Assembly (NCBI GenBank): GCA_050743625.1
Contig: JBOGED010000168.1
Location: forward strand, 1 to 7,299
From: JBOGED01 sp050743625
GTDB taxonomy: Bacteria > Actinomycetota > Nitriliruptoria > Euzebyales > Egibacteraceae
Length of the DNA stretch: 7,299 bases
Reading direction: 5' to 3'
This document shows, in pieces, positions 5,581 through 7,299 of the stretch. A program made the translations under genes and the position numbers. The stretch's first letter is position 1, and every line of letters starts with the position of its first letter. The notes beneath the pieces were generated by a model, which made no database searches, was not told where the DNA came from, and saw only the letters and a program-made list of their open reading frames with translations.

Positions 5581-7161
5581 ATGAAGCCGTTTGAGCCGTC
5601 TGGGAGCGAGGCCGAGTATTGGCGGGCTCAGGCCGAGCGGTTGGGGGCGGAGAACGAGGAGCTGCGGGGCCAGGTCGCCGCGTTGGCCGAGAAGGTGGCG
5701 ACGCTATCGCGGCTGCTGTTCGGGAAGTCCTCGGAGAAGTCCTCGCCGCCTGCGCCTGAGGCGACGGACGGCGCGGACGGCGGCGGGCCGGCGCGCCGCA
5801 AACGTGGTCAGCAGCGGGGTGGCCCGGGTCATGGCCGGCGGGACTACTCGCATTTGCCGACCACCGAGGAGATCTGGGACCTGCCCGAAGACGAGCGGGT
5901 CTGTGGGCGTTGCGGCACGCCCTACACCCCGTTGGGGGAAGACGTCTGCGAGCAGATCGACTGGCAGGTGCGCGTCTGCCGGGTGATCCACCGGCGGCCG
6001 ACCTACCGGCGCGGCTGCCGCTGTATGGTGCCCGGGGTGTTGTCGGCCCGGCCGGTGGGCAAGCCGATCCCCAAGGGCCGTTTCACGGTCGGGTTCCTCG
6101 CGCGGCTGCTGGTCAACAAATATGTGCTCGGCCAGCCGTTGCACCGCATCAGCGCCGCGCTTGGCCTGGACGGCCTCGACGTCGCCGACGGTACCCTCGT
6201 CGGGGTGCTGAAAGCCCTGAGCGGGCTGCTGGCCCCTTTGGAGACCGCGATCCGCGCCCACAACGCCGCCAGCGGGCATCTGCACGCCGATGAGACCAGC
6301 TGGCAGGTGTTTGAGACGGTGGACGGCAAGGCGAATCACCGCTGGTGGTTGTGGGTGTTCGTCGGGCCCGACAGCACAGTGTTTCGGATCGCGCCGTCCC
6401 GGGCCACCAAGGTCTTGGCCGACCATTTAGGCGTCGACGCGGCGGACCTGGCCGCCGGGATGTTGCCTGATGGGCGGCAGCTGTTGCTGTCCTCCGACTT
6501 TTACACCGTCTACCAGGCGTTCGGCGCTCTCGACGGCGTACAGCCGCTGTGGTGTTGGGCGCACATCCGCCGCTATTTCATCCGCGCCGGGGACGCCCAC
6601 CCCGCCCTGGCCGGCTGGGCCGCCGCGTGGACCGAACGGATCGGCCGGCTCTACGTCGCCCACGCCGCCATGCGCGCGGCCGCTCAAGGCAGTCCCGAGC
6701 GCGCCCGGGCGCAGGCCGCGTTCGCCGACGCGTTCGCCGCGATCGATGCCGCCCGCCAAGCTCAGGCCAGCGACCCGGCGACCCCCGCCGCGGCCGCGAA
6801 GGTGTTGGCCACCTTGGACCGCGAGTGGCAGGGACTGGCCCGCCACGAGCAATATCCCGACGCGCCGCTGGACAACAACACCGCCGAGCGCGCGCTACGC
6901 AACCCGGTCGTGGGACGCAAAAACTACTACGGCTCCGGCGCGGTGTGGGCAGCCGAGCTGGCCGGGCGAGCCTGGACGGTCACCGCGACCGCCGAGAAAG
7001 CCGGGCTCAACCCGCTGAGCTACCTGACCGACTATCTGCACGCCTGCGCGAACGCTGGCGGACGGGCGCCTGAGGGCGCCGCGCTCGATGCGTTCCTGCC
7101 ATGGACCAAAGCGCCCGCCGAGCACGGCGCGTCGGTCGCCGGGCCTCAGCCTGACCCCTGA
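5581..7161 (+). CDS. IS66 family transposase (TnpC-type DDE transposase)
   Basis: The 526-residue protein, counted from the ATG at 5581 (MKPFEPSGSEAEYWRAQ), has the usual IS66 order. An N-terminal heptad-rich coiled coil (about 10-45) leads into the LFGKSSEKS block (46-54). A basic, glycine-rich linker follows, then a zinc finger with cysteines 108, 111, 146 and 148. The catalytic core has Asp237 in HADETSW, Asp306 in LLLSSDFYTVYQ and Glu436 in DNNTAERALRN, followed by VVGRKNYYGSG. This is the complete DDE triad. The C-terminal region (NPLSYLTDYLH) is also typical, so the gene looks intact and potentially active. The frame is open upstream to about 5527 (GTG), but family proteins begin near MKPF. 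The immediate upstream GGGGTG is too close to be a normal ribosome binding site, and the GTG at 5578 is an alternative. It drives transposition of the element that contains it. Confidence 0.95.
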   Translation: MKPFEPSGSEAEYWRAQAERLGAENEELRGQVAALAEKVATLSRLLFGKSSEKSSPPAPEATDGADGGGPARRKRGQQRGGPGHGRRDYSHLPTTEEIWDLPEDERVCGRCGTPYTPLGEDVCEQIDWQVRVCRVIHRRPTYRRGCRCMVPGVLSARPVGKPIPKGRFTVGFLARLLVNKYVLGQPLHRISAALGLDGLDVADGTLVGVLKALSGLLAPLETAIRAHNAASGHLHADETSWQVFETVDGKANHRWWLWVFVGPDSTVFRIAPSRATKVLADHLGVDAADLAAGMLPDGRQLLLSSDFYTVYQAFGALDGVQPLWCWAHIRRYFIRAGDAHPALAGWAAAWTERIGRLYVAHAAMRAAAQGSPERARAQAAFADAFAAIDAARQAQASDPATPAAAAKVLATLDREWQGLARHEQYPDAPLDNNTAERALRNPVVGRKNYYGSGAVWAAELAGRAWTVTATAEKAGLNPLSYLTDYLHACANAGGRAPEGAALDAFLPWTKAPAEHGASVAGPQPDP

Positions 7162-7279
7162 CCGCCAAGGCCAGCGCCACCAACCCAGCGCACACGCGCC
7201 GCCTCCGCGGGCGCTTCTTAACCGCGCCCTGACCACGCCGAACAACCCCAAGAACCGGCCGGCCCACCCCCAAAACACA

Positions 7280-7299
7280 CGGCAAAACCGAATACTTAC
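7280..7299 (-). repeat. Right terminal inverted repeat of the IS66-type element
   Basis: On the minus strand it reads GTAAGTATTCGGTTTTGCCG, matching the left end at 17 of 20 positions. It marks the outer boundary of the element and the last base of the window. Confidence 0.88.

Larger units (their letters stand above)
5433..7299 (+). mobile_element. Complete IS66-family insertion sequence (single-transposase type)
   Basis: The element is bounded by imperfect terminal inverted repeats at 5433-5452 and 7280-7299 that match at 17 of 20 positions and begin with GTAAG, as IS66-family ends do. The length is 1867 bases. It contains one transposase gene of the IS66 TnpC type. The accessory tnpA and tnpB genes found in many IS66 elements are absent, as in the ISBst12-like subgroup (family knowledge). 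The right end coincides with the last base of the window. IS66 elements usually make 8-base target duplications, so AGTCGGGG (5425-5432) would be expected directly after 7299. This cannot be checked here. The element lies upstream of the damaged biosynthetic genes and may have separated them from their promoter. Confidence 0.9.

Noticed and set aside
1..7299. CRISPR arrays, tRNA or rRNA genes
   Set aside because: No regularly spaced direct repeats and no recognisable tRNA arms or rRNA signatures were seen on either strand.

Overview
The window is GC-rich with strongly G/C-biased third codon positions and looks like an actinomycete (Streptomyces-like) chromosome. It appears to be the eroded edge of a specialised-metabolite (nonribosomal peptide) locus. 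All non-transposon genes lie on the minus strand, so transcription runs from about 5324 down towards 1. The right end is a complete IS66-type insertion sequence (5433-7299) on the plus strand.

Layout, following minus-strand transcription. (1) 5324 to about 4505 is the front of a cobalamin-binding radical SAM protein, resembling PhpK-type methyltransferases by recall. It is broken by two single-base frameshifts and ends before the radical SAM cysteine motif. (2) Near 4505 the sequence passes in frame into the second half of an NRPS adenylation domain followed by an intact carrier-protein domain, ending at 3350. This is a hybrid ORF best explained by an internal deletion. (3) After 16 bases comes an MDR-superfamily dehydrogenase-like gene (3333-2169), complete except for one frameshift near its C-terminus. 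(4) A stand-alone LuxR-type DNA-binding protein (1959-1711) follows, with a good ribosome binding site. (5) About 785 bases are mostly non-coding. They hold a striking nested inverted repeat (1112-1236) overlapping the start of a doubtful small ORF, plus some palindromes. (6) The last gene is an HTTM / vitamin-K-dependent-gamma-carboxylase-like membrane protein, running off the left edge.

Working together (inference): when intact, the radical SAM enzyme, the adenylation-carrier pair and the dehydrogenase could have loaded an amino acid on a carrier protein, methylated the precursor or product, and carried out a redox step, under LuxR-type control. As it stands the biosynthetic core cannot work: the radical SAM catalytic half and the ATP-binding half of the adenylation domain are missing. 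The HTTM protein, the LuxR protein and the transposase still look intact. The three frameshifts could also be sequencing errors, and the hybrid could in principle be an assembly join. Only reads or related genomes can separate these.
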